Shown here: in pieces, positions 4,910 to 5,309 of the stretch
Layout: each line of letters opens with the position of its first letter
How positions within the stretch are numbered: the first letter of the stretch is position 1
From: Myxococcota bacterium
GTDB lineage: Bacteria > Myxococcota > Polyangia > GCA-2747355 > JAKLHH01
Assembly (NCBI GenBank): GCA_022710245.1
Contig: JAKLHH010000632.1
Span: 1-5,309 of the forward strand
DNA: 5,309 nucleotides
Direction: 5' to 3'
Program-made: the position numbers and the translations under genes
Notes under the pieces: generated by a model
Databases searched by the model: none
The model's input: only the letters and a program-made list of their open reading frames with translations
What the model was told of the DNA's origin: nothing

Positions 4910-5309
4910 ATGGTGCAGCGAAGGTGGTGGTTCCCGGCGATGCCGGCGATGGTCGGGGCGGCGATGGTCATGCTCGGCGGTTGCGATCTCGAACCTGAAG
5001 CGCCCTCGACGCAGGTGAAGCGGGCGGCGCTCACGCCGCAGCAGGCGCGCGGCAGCGACGTCTGGTTCAAGAGCACCTTCGGCGGCGAGCGGCTCTTCAG
5101 CCTGATCATGCCGCAGCCGCCGTTCAACCTGAACCTCGGCCTCGACGAGCTGGCCACCTCGAACCGCGACACGCGCTTCGACGTCTGGGGCGCGATCAAC
5201 GATCCGGACTGCGTCGCCGGAGACGCGAGCACCGGGTTCTTCGACAAGTGCCCGGACCCCGAGTCGGCGGGGATCGTCGGCCTGCGCAAGAAGGTGATCG
5301 CGACCCCGA
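4910..5309 (+). CDS. Lipoprotein of unknown function, N-terminal part only
   Basis: The frame is open from a well-placed ATG to the window edge, so 133 residues are visible and the 3' end is missing. The N-terminus is a lipoprotein signal peptide: RR at 4-5, a Met-rich hydrophobic core (8-21) and the lipobox LGGC (22-25), with Cys25 as the acylated residue. Asp26 at position +2 is an inner-membrane retention signal in enterobacteria, but that rule may not hold here. After a short linker comes a soluble region with conserved-looking blocks: SDVWFKSTFGGERLFSL, PPFNLNLGLDEL, TRFDVWGAINDPDCVAGD, FDKCPDPESAGIVGLRK. It reminds me of envelope proteins annotated as cytochrome c-family in myxobacteria, but no heme motif (CxxCH) is present in the visible part, so this is only a guess. 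C102 and C116 might form a disulphide. The upstream sigma-54-like site suggests regulated expression. Confidence 0.85.
   Translation, partial: MVQRRWWFPAMPAMVGAAMVMLGGCDLEPEAPSTQVKRAALTPQQARGSDVWFKSTFGGERLFSLIMPQPPFNLNLGLDELATSNRDTRFDVWGAINDPDCVAGDASTGFFDKCPDPESAGIVGLRKKVIATP

Noticed and set aside
4696..5289. 197-residue minus-strand frame opposite the lipoprotein
   Set aside because: The plus strand has a strong SD site, a lipobox and conserved-looking motifs. The minus frame has none and is Ser/Arg/Pro-rich.

Overview
The window is very GC-rich DNA with long spurious antisense reading frames. The high GC, the Shine-Dalgarno (SD) sites, the secreted TolB-like/DUF4476 protein, a Cys-rich repeat protein and a candidate sigma-54 promoter all fit a myxobacterium-like organism (Myxococcota, formerly Deltaproteobacteria). 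No phylogenetic marker is present, so this assignment is an inference.

Layout. (1) 15-218, minus strand: the 3' part of, or a complete, small Cys-rich repeat protein with no convincing start. (2) 219-428: non-coding leader with an inverted repeat at 373-389. (3) 429-2359, plus strand: a two-gene aromatic amino acid operon. It holds a type I-beta DAHP synthase (aroF) and a chorismate mutase/prephenate dehydratase/ACT protein (pheA), joined by an ATGA stop/start overlap. (4) 2396-3409, minus strand, convergent with pheA: a secreted protein with a TolB/CsgG-like domain, a tandem Gly-Thr-x linker and a DUF4476-like C-terminus. (5) 3410-3601: a divergent intergenic region with an 8-bp direct repeat and a short palindrome. 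(6) 3602-4627, plus strand: a zinc-ribbon protein with a C-terminal leucine-rich repeat (LRR) domain. (7) 4628-4909: an intergenic region with two hairpins and a sigma-54-like site. (8) 4910 to the window end, plus strand: the N-terminal part of a lipoprotein that runs off the edge.

The aroF-pheA pair joins the first step of the shikimate pathway to the branch leading to phenylalanine. By motif, the DAHP synthase and prephenate dehydratase active sites are intact. The chorismate mutase domain lacks most of its usual catalytic residues, and the ACT domain has lost the canonical ESRP effector motif. The DAHP synthase also has no regulatory domain of its own. Together these suggest that activity and feedback control in this operon may be arranged unusually, for example through an AroF-PheA complex. 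This is the most interesting feature of the window. The remaining genes are envelope or uncharacterised proteins with no evident link to the pathway. I saw no mobile element, CRISPR array, tRNA or rRNA.
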